A DNA stretch of 64,000 nucleotides, from the NCBI GenBank assembly GCA_934572465.1, contig CAKTLG010000002.1, positions 1-64,000 of the forward strand. Direction: 5' to 3'. The stretch comes from an uncultured Oscillospiraceae bacterium (GTDB lineage Bacteria; Bacillota; Clostridia; Oscillospirales; Oscillospiraceae). Positions 16,701 to 24,614 of the stretch are shown one piece after another (positions within the stretch are counted from its first letter, which is position 1; every line of letters begins with the position of its first letter). The position numbers were made by a program, and so were the translations under genes. The notes beneath the pieces are model-generated. The model was not told the origin of the DNA. It was given only the letters and a program-made list of their open reading frames with translations, and did no database searches.

Positions 16701-17694
16701 CGGCAGCGCCCCCGCCGACCTGCTCTCCGGCATCGGCACCTCTGTGCTGACGGTCGAGAACCATTCGCGTCTTTTGACCACCGTCACCGCCGTGAAGGAT
16801 TGGGGCGGCGTGCCGGAGGACTGGCAAAAGCCCGTCGCCGTCACGCTGATGTGCGGCGGTCTCTCCCTTGGCGGCAGCGACGGCCGCTACACGCGGGTCC
16901 TCAGCGCGGAAAACGACTGGACCTGCGTTTGGGAAGATCTCCCGCTCTTTATCGATGGAGCGGTCGCGGACTATTCGCTCAAGGAGACGATGATCGGCGA
17001 CACTGCCTATGATTCGAGCCTTGACAGTGCGGACGGCTATCTGAACTACGCCGTCACCTACGATCCCGCCAAATACCGCGAGGGCGATACCGGCGCGTAT
17101 GACGACCCTGTGAAGCGGGTCGACGCAAGCGGCACGGTGCATTTTGCAAACCATGTGCTGCTCACCGTCCACAACCGGCCCGACGGGAACAGCGGCGAGA
17201 TCACGGTCGAAAAGCTTTTTGAGAGCATGGATGGCACCGGCCTGTCTAAGATCGACGGCACGTACCATTTCGGCGTTTACGATTCCCCGGCAGCCTCCGG
17301 CGTCCCGCTTCAGACGGTCGAGATCGTCTACGGCAGCGGCACGGTAACGCCCGCGGGCGGCACTGCGGTCTTCACCGGTCTGACGATCGGCAAGACATAC
17401 TACGTCTTTGAGCTGGATGACAGCGGCAAAGCCGTGCACGACGGCAGCCCCGCCATTATCAGCGGAACGCCTTTCACCGTTCTCGGCGGCGGTGAGGCCG
17501 TCACGCTCAGCGCCGACCAGCCCGCCGGAGCCGTTTCCATCACAAACCGCATCAGCTATGCCGAGCTGCCGGAGACCGGCGGCGCCGGCAGCGGGATGCT
17601 CTATGCCATCGGCGGCGTACAGGCCGCCGGCACCGCCCTGCTGCTGGCAGGGAAAAGGCGCACCTATAGAGGGAAACGCGAGCGCCGCGGCTGA
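13756..17694 (+). CDS. LPETG-anchored Cna/SpaA-type surface protein with His-Cys repeats
   Basis: A 1,312-residue wall-anchored protein. One N-terminal hydrophobic segment (about residues 26-46) follows a basic cytoplasmic stretch. Residues about 53-200 hold six units of the form H-x-H-x4-C followed 7-20 residues later by a second Cys (for example HVHDESCY, HTHTDACY, HVHGPLCY). The middle is unassigned. From about residue 730 come Cna-B/SpaA-type beta-sandwich domains (for example LRKIDSFTHSGLADVSF and VTAVKDWGGVPEDWQKPV). LPETG at about residue 1272 is followed by a hydrophobic segment and a basic tail for sortase anchoring. The ATG at 13756 follows AGGAG. No sortase lies nearby. Confidence 0.9.
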   Translation: MMDDLLLHDAARYAKLRARRRKWHRVLTFLAAIVVFSTTYALILPAITMTASHVHDESCYTPLSAVTEKALSCPAAEAGAPLALHRHDAECCDENGLLRCTLPEKAAHTHTDACYALPEEAGEDAEPVLICGQEELLPHLHDDACRDADGALVCTLPEVIVHQHGAACFTLVDVPVDPDALTCTDLSPEHVHGPLCYGAWRLTCDQGEDDAAADGGIADSDSPAEDGDSLAPDEEERGASQSVLDFYVYLDGEPHLVSSATAYLATENGRHYITAEALEEVYGKFGFSADGFNGERIFPHTDHTGPATLWADAVPYQAAADGGMEWRIPLSARNTCYVYYLPHNLEGQQGYFTRSQSVSDPIIIRMNSFYRVSISAPAGTAAESRVDYLSAGEDYALSLPALDGYTWRILNADGEPVAPTSAEQQADGSTLYTFSPLPCSLTVSAVSNAGGAGPCTIRYQANTLGSCLQNLSGEVSAGTQFIVTDGTIGGLGSVTDRVDLSQEETLLLRSPDTQYAIAGTNAQKNQVKRFFYSFRGWRVKSTGDLLPAGTTLTAAQLSACEAGGMIELSAVWSALDERGRIASANFYINLNCEIKDSHGNGFSHNEQEDYTRSVFTTGLLGTGQNDKVQDNYLMLAPPTTDSAAYEVDGIMRAMTDTACDGITMASFPSDQDIFAAIRSEGYSIKIEGVEIPMQYLTADHFQIRWASLKYHASDGWHADGVLVAREAKLRVTKTFLGDEAAIERIKAQTGAQEYSILVHDSYASGTDTLLTLFPAAAESRENCVGYSSYDASSGTYTWIVGGHIDGYYTLSEQNYLLADSPAAAFYRVYETTDSGDWQSYADDGGVTVRMKSYPNDVSSDSYQAVAFRNYYVSAGTLTLRKIDSFTHSGLADVSFTLTQNDTGASAGLYRRPGTSMYAGGGVDGYSEKADAIVTDRNGDIFLMLSAGSYTLAENFPEGYSGASRIRFAVDDHGTLTSLTYEGGSAPADLLSGIGTSVLTVENHSRLLTTVTAVKDWGGVPEDWQKPVAVTLMCGGLSLGGSDGRYTRVLSAENDWTCVWEDLPLFIDGAVADYSLKETMIGDTAYDSSLDSADGYLNYAVTYDPAKYREGDTGAYDDPVKRVDASGTVHFANHVLLTVHNRPDGNSGEITVEKLFESMDGTGLSKIDGTYHFGVYDSPAASGVPLQTVEIVYGSGTVTPAGGTAVFTGLTIGKTYYVFELDDSGKAVHDGSPAIISGTPFTVLGGGEAVTLSADQPAGAVSITNRISYAELPETGGAGSGMLYAIGGVQAAGTALLLAGKRRTYRGKRERRG

Positions 17695-17711
17695 GCATCA
17701 TACACCGGAAA

Positions 17712-17752
17712 AAAAGCGCTCCATGCGGATCGATCCGCATGGAGCGCTTTTA
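17712..17752 (+). terminator. Terminator of the adhesin gene
   Basis: An almost perfect palindrome with 19-base arms (AAAAGCGCTCCATGCGGAT on the left) followed by a short T-rich tract, 17 bases after the stop. Confidence 0.85.
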
Positions 17753-17767
17753 TCATTTCGCTGCCGC

Positions 17768-17796
17768 TTGCTTTGCTTTCGGTCATAGTATATAAT
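17768..17796 (+). promoter_or_regulatory. Promoter of the MerR-type gene
   Basis: TTGCTT (17768-17773) and TATAAT (17791-17796) with a 17-base spacer. Confidence 0.7.
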
Positions 17797-17826
17797 ATCA
17801 TATCTTCATTTTCCGGAGAAGGCTTT

Positions 17827-18597
17827 ATGAAAAACGAGCAGGATCTATTTTCCATCGGCGAGGTCGCACGGGCCGTCGGCATCACCCGCCGCATCATCCT
17901 TAACTATGAGGAGCTTGGGCTGGTCGAGCCGGACGTCAAGGACAGCGCCACGGGCAACCGCTACTACACCATTGACACCTTCACCAAGATCCGCACCATC
18001 CGCATCTTCCAAAACCTCGGGCTGTCCCTCAGCGAGATCCGCGGCTACTTTGACGGCTCCTTCGCCCTGCCGCCGCTGATCCGCCGGCTGGAGCTGCTGC
18101 GGGATGAGCTGGATCGTCATATCGAAAAGCTGCGCGAGCGCGCAAACAGCTCTCCCGCGCAGATCAGGGATATCCGTCTTCCCCAGCAGACCGTCTATCG
18201 CCGCACCTATCAGGCCGCGACCGTGGCGGAAAAGACGGTGCTGCTCCGAAATACCGCGCTCGCGGCCATGCGCGCCTACGGCACGGACATCACCCAGCGG
18301 ATGTACTTCGTGGAGTATCCTATCCACCGTCCCGCCGAGGTATCGTTCTGCGTGGCCGTCCCGCCGGAGAGCGAGGGCGAATTTGTCGAGACGCTGCCGC
18401 CTACTCGGGCGCTCAGCCTTTACCATCACGGCGCCTACGAGGCGCTGCCCGCCGTCGCGCAGCATCTTATGGACTACGCCCGCGCACACGACGAGACACC
18501 CTGCGGCACCCTTCGCCACATCTATCTGGAGGGGCCGCCGCAGCATAAGGACAAGAGCAAATTCATCACGCAGGTCGTCCTGCCGGTCGAGGACTAA
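17827..18597 (+). CDS. MerR family regulator with GyrI-like effector domain
   Basis: A 256-residue transcription regulator. The MerR winged helix-turn-helix covers residues 1-70 (FSIGEVARAVGITRRIILNY, then the KIRTIRIFQNLGLSLSEI segment). A coiled-coil dimer helix follows at about 80-108. Residues about 120-256 look like a GyrI/AraC-type effector-binding domain (RRTYQAATVAEKTVLL, YHHGAYEAL), as in BmrR/TipA-like proteins that sense drugs or small molecules. The ATG at 17827 is chosen because the upstream extension crosses the promoter. Its target is unknown, and no efflux gene is adjacent. Confidence 0.9.
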   Translation: MKNEQDLFSIGEVARAVGITRRIILNYEELGLVEPDVKDSATGNRYYTIDTFTKIRTIRIFQNLGLSLSEIRGYFDGSFALPPLIRRLELLRDELDRHIEKLRERANSSPAQIRDIRLPQQTVYRRTYQAATVAEKTVLLRNTALAAMRAYGTDITQRMYFVEYPIHRPAEVSFCVAVPPESEGEFVETLPPTRALSLYHHGAYEALPAVAQHLMDYARAHDETPCGTLRHIYLEGPPQHKDKSKFITQVVLPVED

Positions 18598-18598
18598 C

Positions 18599-18628
18599 AA
18601 AAAAGCGCCGGACGAGCCCGTCCGGCGC
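18599..18628 (-). terminator. Terminator at the end of the exopolysaccharide locus
   Basis: GCGCCGGACG pairs with CGTCCGGCGC around a 4-base loop. On the minus strand it is followed by T6, so it ends the long leftward locus about 85 bases after the flippase stop. It converges with the MerR gene. Confidence 0.8.
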
Positions 18629-18712
18629 AAAGCGCGCGGTATTTTCGTATTCTGCCCGTCGCACCGTTCACGCTTTTCCATGCCGGCGATGAGGAGGAGA
18701 ATCAGCGGCGGG

Positions 18713-20266
18713 TCATCGATGCAGCTTTTTTTGAATCGGCGAGATAACACAGTCTCTGACAATAGACCGAAAATAAGCATATTCACCGCAACGATGGTAG
18801 CACGCCCATAATGCTGCGTTGGGAAATACCGCCGTGATCAGTGTCATTATAGCAAATCTGGAAACTGTCACATTCGGCAGCAAAATGAGCCGACGAATAT
18901 TCAGCATGGCTATCAATACGACCGCAAGCAGTAATATCCTTTTCAGATACTTGGCGAAGAATGGTTTGCATGAGACCTCAAATCCATATTTTAGAAGAAT
19001 AATAGGATCGTACCACAGATTCACCGCCGCACGAGAGAGAAATGTTGCAAATAAGACTCCAAATACCCCCCAAGAATTGCCAAGCAGAACAGATAGGATT
19101 ATGTTCAAAGCTGCAACAATGATCGGCCTAAACTTTCCCTGTTCGAATAACCCAAGGGTTGAGCGGAATACCCAAAGCGTATTCATATAGCCCGCCACAA
19201 AGAAATTAATTGCAATCGCAATAGATACCGGTAGTCCAAGCACAAAACGACTGCCGGCCCACAGCTGTACAAAGGGGTCAAGTAAGGTCGCCAATGCAAT
19301 AAAGCTAAATCCGTACAGCCAAAAATTCAGGAACTCCACTCTCTTAAACAACTCGTATCCAGCTTGTTTATCCTCTGTTGCAAAAAAGTTTCCAAGACTA
19401 CCTGTAATAGCTGCTGTGATCTGGCAAAGCACACTGGTAACCGAATCACATATGAGTGTATAATTTGAAAGCCGTCCCACCCACAGAACACCAACAACTG
19501 CTGAAATGATGATGTTATCCGTGCCATTCAGCACAACGTGGCCTATTTTTGTAAGAAAAAGGGCCTTTGTATCTCTAAGCACTTGGCGCTTTTCGTTACT
19601 GCTCAGCTTACTATTTCTATATGTTGCAACTTCTGGATATTTTTTATCCGCTAAATACGCTACATAAACGTTTACAAAAACTGTTCCAGCTAGTTGAACC
19701 AAAAGATATGCCAAATATGCTCTGAACAGAAGTAATAGCAAAACTTGCAGCACAGCTTGGACAATGGATACTACATTCTGAACATTTGTTCGTACATAGC
19801 TTTTTTGATCTGCTGAAAAAAGCATTCCCTTGCAGGCCCCAAAGCAATATGATAATCCAGAGTTTAGAAGAAAAATAAGATAATATAAAGTTAACCATGG
19901 GACGTTAGGCCTGTCTTTGATAATTACATCCATAAAAGGAATAATACAAAGGCCCAACGTTACTATTACTCCCCCTATAATGCAATATGCTTTTCTAAAA
20001 AACAATAAAAGCTCTGAGATTTTCTGGTATTTTTGCTTTGCCATTGGCTCATACATATGATAAACCATAGCAGAACCAAATCCCAATTCGGCAAGGGAAA
20101 GTACAGTCAAGATATTACTATACAGGCCATTTACACTGAGATACGCTTCACTTAAACAATGAATGAAAATCGTTCTCACCAAAAAATTCAGAATAATTGT
20201 AAGTCCTCTCCCCAACAGGCCTGTTGCCAAATTGAGGGTAGAGTTCTTCAAACGACTATTCACCAT
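18713..20266 (-). CDS. Wzx-type polysaccharide flippase
   Basis: A 517-residue polytopic membrane protein with about 12-14 hydrophobic segments of the MOP/Wzx superfamily. It would move lipid-linked repeat units across the membrane. The N-terminus KNSTLNLATGLLGRGLTIILNFLVRTIFI and the GLYSNILTVLSLAELGFGSAM region are typical of oligosaccharide flippases. It is the last gene of the locus. The base composition is clearly more AT-rich than the left and right flanks, a sign of recent acquisition together with its upstream neighbours. The cargo is the glycan built by this locus, by inference. Confidence 0.9.
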   Translation of the reverse strand: MVNSRLKNSTLNLATGLLGRGLTIILNFLVRTIFIHCLSEAYLSVNGLYSNILTVLSLAELGFGSAMVYHMYEPMAKQKYQKISELLLFFRKAYCIIGGVIVTLGLCIIPFMDVIIKDRPNVPWLTLYYLIFLLNSGLSYCFGACKGMLFSADQKSYVRTNVQNVVSIVQAVLQVLLLLLFRAYLAYLLVQLAGTVFVNVYVAYLADKKYPEVATYRNSKLSSNEKRQVLRDTKALFLTKIGHVVLNGTDNIIISAVVGVLWVGRLSNYTLICDSVTSVLCQITAAITGSLGNFFATEDKQAGYELFKRVEFLNFWLYGFSFIALATLLDPFVQLWAGSRFVLGLPVSIAIAINFFVAGYMNTLWVFRSTLGLFEQGKFRPIIVAALNIILSVLLGNSWGVFGVLFATFLSRAAVNLWYDPIILLKYGFEVSCKPFFAKYLKRILLLAVVLIAMLNIRRLILLPNVTVSRFAIMTLITAVFPNAALWACYHRCGEYAYFRSIVRDCVISPIQKKLHR

Positions 20267-20286
20267 TAATTAGGTCTCCAGATACT

Positions 20287-21465
20287 TTAATATAGTGGTT
20301 TTCCTTTTCCCTGTACAATATGCAGCGCCCAGTGTAGGGCATATCTGATTTTCCGCTTTACCTTCTGGGTTGTTTTTTCTTGAAAAAACAACCCGATCGC
20401 TTCTTTTAGGCTATACTTCTTAGCGTATTTGTAAAAATCCGATCTCATGGATCCCATACAAAATGATTTAATAACGCCTTGATTATATTTCAATACATTT
20501 ATAAGCTCAACACGGTAACATGGTATAGCTGTTTTTCTGAAGAAGACATCCCCTTTTTGTGTGGTGGCAATTACTACCGAAATTCCTTTATTGTCATCGA
20601 TATCAGGCACTTCAATCTCAGATCCCCAGAAATCCCCGATAATTAAATCGCCTCCACTCGCAAAATTACGGAATTTGCAGGAAAAGCATCCTTCTTTTAG
20701 CGAAACTCCACGAAAGTATCCTTGCATATATGTATCAATGGTCATAGGCTTTAAATATGTCTTTCCATTCTCAAACTCCATCCTTACGGAGCTATTATGC
20801 CAGCCCTTAGCCTTATTACGGAATTCCATTCGTTTGAGCTTTGCGCCATATCGCTTTTCCTGCATACTGATATACGTTTGCAGCATCTGGTCGCTGGGAA
20901 TGCCGTGGCAAATCAACTCCACAAGCAGTAAATTCTGATAGTCCTCTCCAAGATAAGTTCGCAAGCCTGCAACTTGGCAAGGGCAGCCGCTGAATAGAAC
21001 TTTCTCTCCTGCTTTGAGCTTTTCTTTGATCTCCCGATAACAGTATCCCATATCGCTTTGCGCATACTTGGAACCCATCATACGGAAAAGATACTTTCGC
21101 GTATTGGAAACGATATGCCTGACATGAAAGTGCCCATCAAATACCGCACCGCAAATATATCCACCATCATGGAGCATCTGGTTGGCAAGCTCATAAAAGA
21201 TACCGCCGGAACTGCTGCGCAAACGTATCTGCTCGTTGTCACTTTTTGCTGCAAATGCTAAGGGATATCCGTCTGCCGGCCTTTTCTTTGCTCCCAAAAG
21301 CGGACAGGCCTTTTCGCATTGCCCGCACCGAACGCAGAGCGCAGCGTTGATCTCTGGATAGCAAAAATCCAAATATGCTTTGCTAAAGCTGATCGCATCT
21401 GTGGGGCAAGCGTTGACACATGATCCACACAGCGTACAATCCTGAACAGATATCTTGTCTATCAT
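20287..21465 (-). CDS. Ferredoxin/F420 dehydrogenase beta-subunit-like protein
   Basis: A 392-residue iron-sulfur protein. Two 4Fe-4S motifs lie near the N-terminus (CTLCGSCVNACP at about 10-21 and CVRCGQCEKACP at about 44-55). A region follows that matches the coenzyme F420 hydrogenase/dehydrogenase beta-subunit fold (SSGGIFYELANQML, FSGCPCQVAGLRTYL, LVELICHGIPS). Homologues in capsule loci sit beside pyruvyl transferases, and their reaction there is not established. The start overlaps the pyruvyl transferase stop as ATGA. F420 use itself is not implied. Confidence 0.9.
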   Translation of the reverse strand: MIDKISVQDCTLCGSCVNACPTDAISFSKAYLDFCYPEINAALCVRCGQCEKACPLLGAKKRPADGYPLAFAAKSDNEQIRLRSSSGGIFYELANQMLHDGGYICGAVFDGHFHVRHIVSNTRKYLFRMMGSKYAQSDMGYCYREIKEKLKAGEKVLFSGCPCQVAGLRTYLGEDYQNLLLVELICHGIPSDQMLQTYISMQEKRYGAKLKRMEFRNKAKGWHNSSVRMEFENGKTYLKPMTIDTYMQGYFRGVSLKEGCFSCKFRNFASGGDLIIGDFWGSEIEVPDIDDNKGISVVIATTQKGDVFFRKTAIPCYRVELINVLKYNQGVIKSFCMGSMRSDFYKYAKKYSLKEAIGLFFQEKTTQKVKRKIRYALHWALHIVQGKGKPLY

Positions 21466-22559
21466 CTTCCCTCATCCTTCAGCACTTCGTCGATATACGC
21501 CTTAGAGCGGGCGATCTCGTCCCCCAGACGCCGGTGCACTGCTTCCCAATCCGTGTTGAGCGGGACAGCTCCCCCCGCTGTCACCATATGGTCAGACAGG
21601 CCCAGCAGCGCCGTGAGATCGCGCATACGCGTGTTGATTTTTTCCCTGCGCTCCACCACGGCAAATTCTTTTTCAAAGATCACAGAAAACGCCGCCGCAT
21701 GGAACGAATTGGACAATACGAACGATGCCCCCTGTATCAACCCCAGAAATTCCTGCGGGCCGCAAAGCGCAAAGCAGCGCTCGGCATACGGGAGATCAAA
21801 AATCGAATATATCCTTAATCCCTGCTGAGAAGCTATGCGCTGGGCCAGCTCACGAACAGCGGCGCTGTTGTCAAAATCATATACCAGCAGATAGGGAGCT
21901 TTCAGCTTTTCGGGGGGACGGCCCATCTCCTCCCACTGTGCACGTTTAAGCAAAAACACCGGATCGAGCACAGCTGCCGCAGTCTCCACCCCCAGCGTTT
22001 TCAGCACGGAAAGGCCTGACTTTTCCCGCACAGAGATATGGTCAAACCGGCTAAGGTACCTCGCCGCCGCACCGCGCAGCTCCTCCGGAAACTCATCCAC
22101 GGCGAAGCTGGCGGCATAGGACGCGCGGATCCCCTGTTGTACAAAATCCAGGTAAAACGCTGGGTCCTTTCCGTTTGGAAACAGCGGGTTCCATATCTGG
22201 TCGCTTCCTGCAAAATAGATATCCGCCTCGGGGGGATCTGCTTTCAACTCCTCGTTCGCCGCATATCGCCGCGTCAGATCAAGATGCTTGGCCGTGAAGC
22301 TGTCAAACGCCTTCTTTCTCGGCAACACGCGAAGCCGCCCCGGCAGCTTCGCCAAAAGATACGCCTCGCGGACAAAAGGCTTGTCGTATTTTGGATTGCC
22401 GACGACATCCAGCCGGTAATGCTTCGAGAGGTAATCCGGTTTATAGTCGATGATCTTCACGTCATGCCCCAGCGACTTCAAATAGGTTTGCAGGGCGTAA
22501 GCCTGTAAGGATGCGCCGACGTTATAGACATCGTGGCAGGTGATCGTACAAATTTTCAT
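21462..22559 (-). CDS. Polysaccharide pyruvyl transferase
   Basis: A 365-residue enzyme of the CsaB/WcaK-like family that adds ketal-linked pyruvate from PEP to sugars of cell-surface glycans. The N-terminus MKICTITCHDVYNVGASLQA is typical, followed by the FAGSDQIWNP, SYAASFA and HISVREKSG stretches. The ATG at 22559 is used; the longer frame crosses the remnant of a GT32 gene. It is translationally coupled (ATGA) to the Fe-S protein. Pyruvylation would make the polymer acidic. Confidence 0.93.
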   Translation of the reverse strand: MKICTITCHDVYNVGASLQAYALQTYLKSLGHDVKIIDYKPDYLSKHYRLDVVGNPKYDKPFVREAYLLAKLPGRLRVLPRKKAFDSFTAKHLDLTRRYAANEELKADPPEADIYFAGSDQIWNPLFPNGKDPAFYLDFVQQGIRASYAASFAVDEFPEELRGAAARYLSRFDHISVREKSGLSVLKTLGVETAAAVLDPVFLLKRAQWEEMGRPPEKLKAPYLLVYDFDNSAAVRELAQRIASQQGLRIYSIFDLPYAERCFALCGPQEFLGLIQGASFVLSNSFHAAAFSVIFEKEFAVVERREKINTRMRDLTALLGLSDHMVTAGGAVPLNTDWEAVHRRLGDEIARSKAYIDEVLKDEGR

Positions 22560-22585
22560 GACTTGACCCTTTTCGTAATCCTCCG

Positions 22586-22711
22586 CTATATTCGTCCAAC
22601 TTTCGCTCTGATCTGCTTTCTTTTCGGCAACCAACTCATCGAATACCAGTGGATCGAGTAGGTGTTCTCCGTTTTTGTCAGCTTGCCTGTTACGCTGTCC
22701 AGCGTTTCATC
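22586..22711 (-). pseudogene. C-terminal remnant of a second GT32 glycosyltransferase
   Basis: In the gap before the pyruvyl transferase, one minus-strand frame encodes 41 residues ending at a TAG (22586-22588). It contains ENTYSIHWYSMSWLPK, the same kind of ending as the intact GT32 gene beside it (NTAAIHWFNKSWLP). There is no start codon or ribosome site for it, and it overlaps the end of that gene in another frame. It looks like the tail of a replaced or duplicated GT32 gene left by recombination. Confidence 0.75.
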
Positions 22712-23414
22712 TTTTTAGCCATCTAAAGCAATCTACGCCAAATATTCGATGAAACACTCTGGTGATTCGGGAGCGCAGCCGAACATTTTGCGGCAACCAT
22801 GATTTATTGAACCAGTGAATTGCCGCAGTATTGTCGGTTCTTCGAAGGACCCCTGTCTCATTTTCAAATGGGCAGAAAAAATCTGATGGATAAAAGGTAA
22901 ACTCCGCAACTGTCTGGAGTTTACCGTTCAGTTTCAATCCATGCATCAACATAATATTTGTAATCGACACACAATTCGTTGTCGTATCTTGAGAGCCATC
23001 GTCATTAAGGAAGTGCCTGCCCGTATAATAGTCTAATAGCTCATGAATGATTGGAACTCCTTTTTCAGAAGCCATAATTCCTGTCGGAACATAACGCGTA
23101 GACTCAAAGCCAGAGAATGCCTTGCATGTCAAAAACTCTTCCAGCGGGCGCACAACTTCAACATCAGTGTCCATGTAAATTCCACCGCACGTATACAGGG
23201 CATATAGTCTTACATAGTCCGTAACAAACGCGTATTTCTTGCTTGCATAAGCTTCTTCAACATACGGGCAGCAATGGATATCAAAGTTGTCCTCGTTCCA
23301 CTCGCGGATCTCAAAATCCGGGCAGAACTTCTTCCAGCTGGCGATACACTTTTTGGCAAGCTCTAGCTTTTCGCCGCGGCCAAACCAGCAGTAGTGGATG
23401 ATTTTGGGAATCAT
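22707..23414 (-). CDS. GT32-type glycosyltransferase (OCH1/capsular type)
   Basis: A 235-residue cytoplasmic glycosyltransferase. The N-terminus MIPKIIHYCWFG, the KYAFVTDYVRLYALYTCGGIYMDTDVE block with the DxD metal-sugar site (DTD), and the C-terminal HWFNKSWL match the GT32/DXD sugar-transferase family. Sugar and linkage are not predictable. The ATG at 23414 lies three bases after the upstream GT4 gene stop. The gene is AT-rich for this genome and is followed by the tail of a related gene, which suggests gene replacement. Confidence 0.92.
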   Translation of the reverse strand: MIPKIIHYCWFGRGEKLELAKKCIASWKKFCPDFEIREWNEDNFDIHCCPYVEEAYASKKYAFVTDYVRLYALYTCGGIYMDTDVEVVRPLEEFLTCKAFSGFESTRYVPTGIMASEKGVPIIHELLDYYTGRHFLNDDGSQDTTTNCVSITNIMLMHGLKLNGKLQTVAEFTFYPSDFFCPFENETGVLRRTDNTAAIHWFNKSWLPQNVRLRSRITRVFHRIFGVDCFRWLKR

Positions 23415-23417
23415 GGG

Positions 23418-24614
23418 TCAGTCCTCCATCAGCGCGTAGATCTTCTCGACCTCCGCGCTGTTCGTGTAGTCTCGCTCTTTGCAGTTCTCCGCAAGCCGTC
23501 GCATTCGTGCAGGATCACGCAGCAGCGCGGCAATGCCGGCGGCGCAGCCCGCGTTGTCCATCGGAACGATCACGCCGTCCGCGCCATCCTCCAGCTGGCT
23601 GCCGGAGGTCGCGTAGTCCGTGATAATGACCGGCTTCCCCAGCAGCTGCGCCTCGCGCACGGTGACGGCCTTACCCTCATAACGGGACGGCTGAACATAC
23701 AGATCGCACGCACGCATATAGGGATAGGGGTTATCCTTCTTGCCGAGAATGATGACGCGATCCTGCATACCGGCCTCGGTAATTCTTTGGCGGATCAACG
23801 GCTCGTCGCCGCCGTAGCCGATGAGATACCACTTTACATCAAGCCCATCTTCTACCAAACGGCGGCAGATATCCGGCACATTGTCAAAATTCTTGGCATC
23901 ACAGAACCGGCCAACGGAGAGCAGCGCCATGCTGTTATCTGCCGGCATATCGCTCTGTCCTTCCTGCGCCTGCAGGCAGATCAGCTCTTTTGGAAGAATG
24001 TTTTCGATTGTCCGTACCCTTTCGGCAAGCGACGGAAAAACCTTTTGAAAGCCCTGTGTTACCTGCTCGGATACGCCGCAGATGGCATCGTACCCGCCCC
24101 ACATGGCAAGCTCCGCCGCGCGGTCAAAGGACAGCGCGGTGTAGTCCGTATGGATCCACGCAGCGTATTTCTTCGCCTTGACCCGTTCCCGCGCAAAGTA
24201 ATGCGGCGTCAGGAGGCTGATGGCAAGATCATAGGTCTTGTCCGAGATCTGCGGCATGGATTGCAGCGTATACTTATGACTGTAGGTCAGTGCTGTAACA
24301 GATGGCTTGTCACTGGGGTGCCGCTTATCGAAGCGCTGCGCCGCAAGTTTTCCATGCAGCCGACCGCAAAGCACGCCCAATTGCCCCGTTTTGATAAGCG
24401 ATGCCATTGGCACAGCCAGCGATGCATACTGCGGGAGCCCCGGCAGGAGGCGCGCTCTTTGGTTCAGACATGGCATCAGCTCTCCGCTGCGCCGCATCAG
24501 GAAAACGTCAACGTCATAGTGATCATAATCGATGGCATCCAACAGTCCCAGCAGACTGCGCTCCACGCCGCCAAGCTCCATGGCCTGAGAGAAGATGAGA
24601 ATGGATGGTTTCAT
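23418..24614 (-). CDS. GT4 family glycosyltransferase
   Basis: A 398-residue retaining glycosyltransferase of GT-B fold. The N-terminal domain starts MKPSILIFSQAMELGGVERS, with the Gly-rich acceptor-side loop. The C-terminal domain has the GT4 E-x7-E type region QPSRYEGKAVTVREAQ. It would add one sugar to the lipid-linked repeat unit. The ATG at 24614 has AAGGAAGG upstream and overlaps the stop of the GT2 gene as ATGA. The upstream reading-frame extension lies within that gene and is not used. Confidence 0.93.
   Translation of the reverse strand: MKPSILIFSQAMELGGVERSLLGLLDAIDYDHYDVDVFLMRRSGELMPCLNQRARLLPGLPQYASLAVPMASLIKTGQLGVLCGRLHGKLAAQRFDKRHPSDKPSVTALTYSHKYTLQSMPQISDKTYDLAISLLTPHYFARERVKAKKYAAWIHTDYTALSFDRAAELAMWGGYDAICGVSEQVTQGFQKVFPSLAERVRTIENILPKELICLQAQEGQSDMPADNSMALLSVGRFCDAKNFDNVPDICRRLVEDGLDVKWYLIGYGGDEPLIRQRITEAGMQDRVIILGKKDNPYPYMRACDLYVQPSRYEGKAVTVREAQLLGKPVIITDYATSGSQLEDGADGVIVPMDNAGCAAGIAALLRDPARMRRLAENCKERDYTNSAEVEKIYALMED

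Noticed and set aside
20287..21465. Evidence for F420 metabolism or methanogen origin
   Set aside because: The family name comes from one domain. Such Fe-S proteins are common in capsule loci of ordinary Firmicutes, and no F420 synthesis gene is present.
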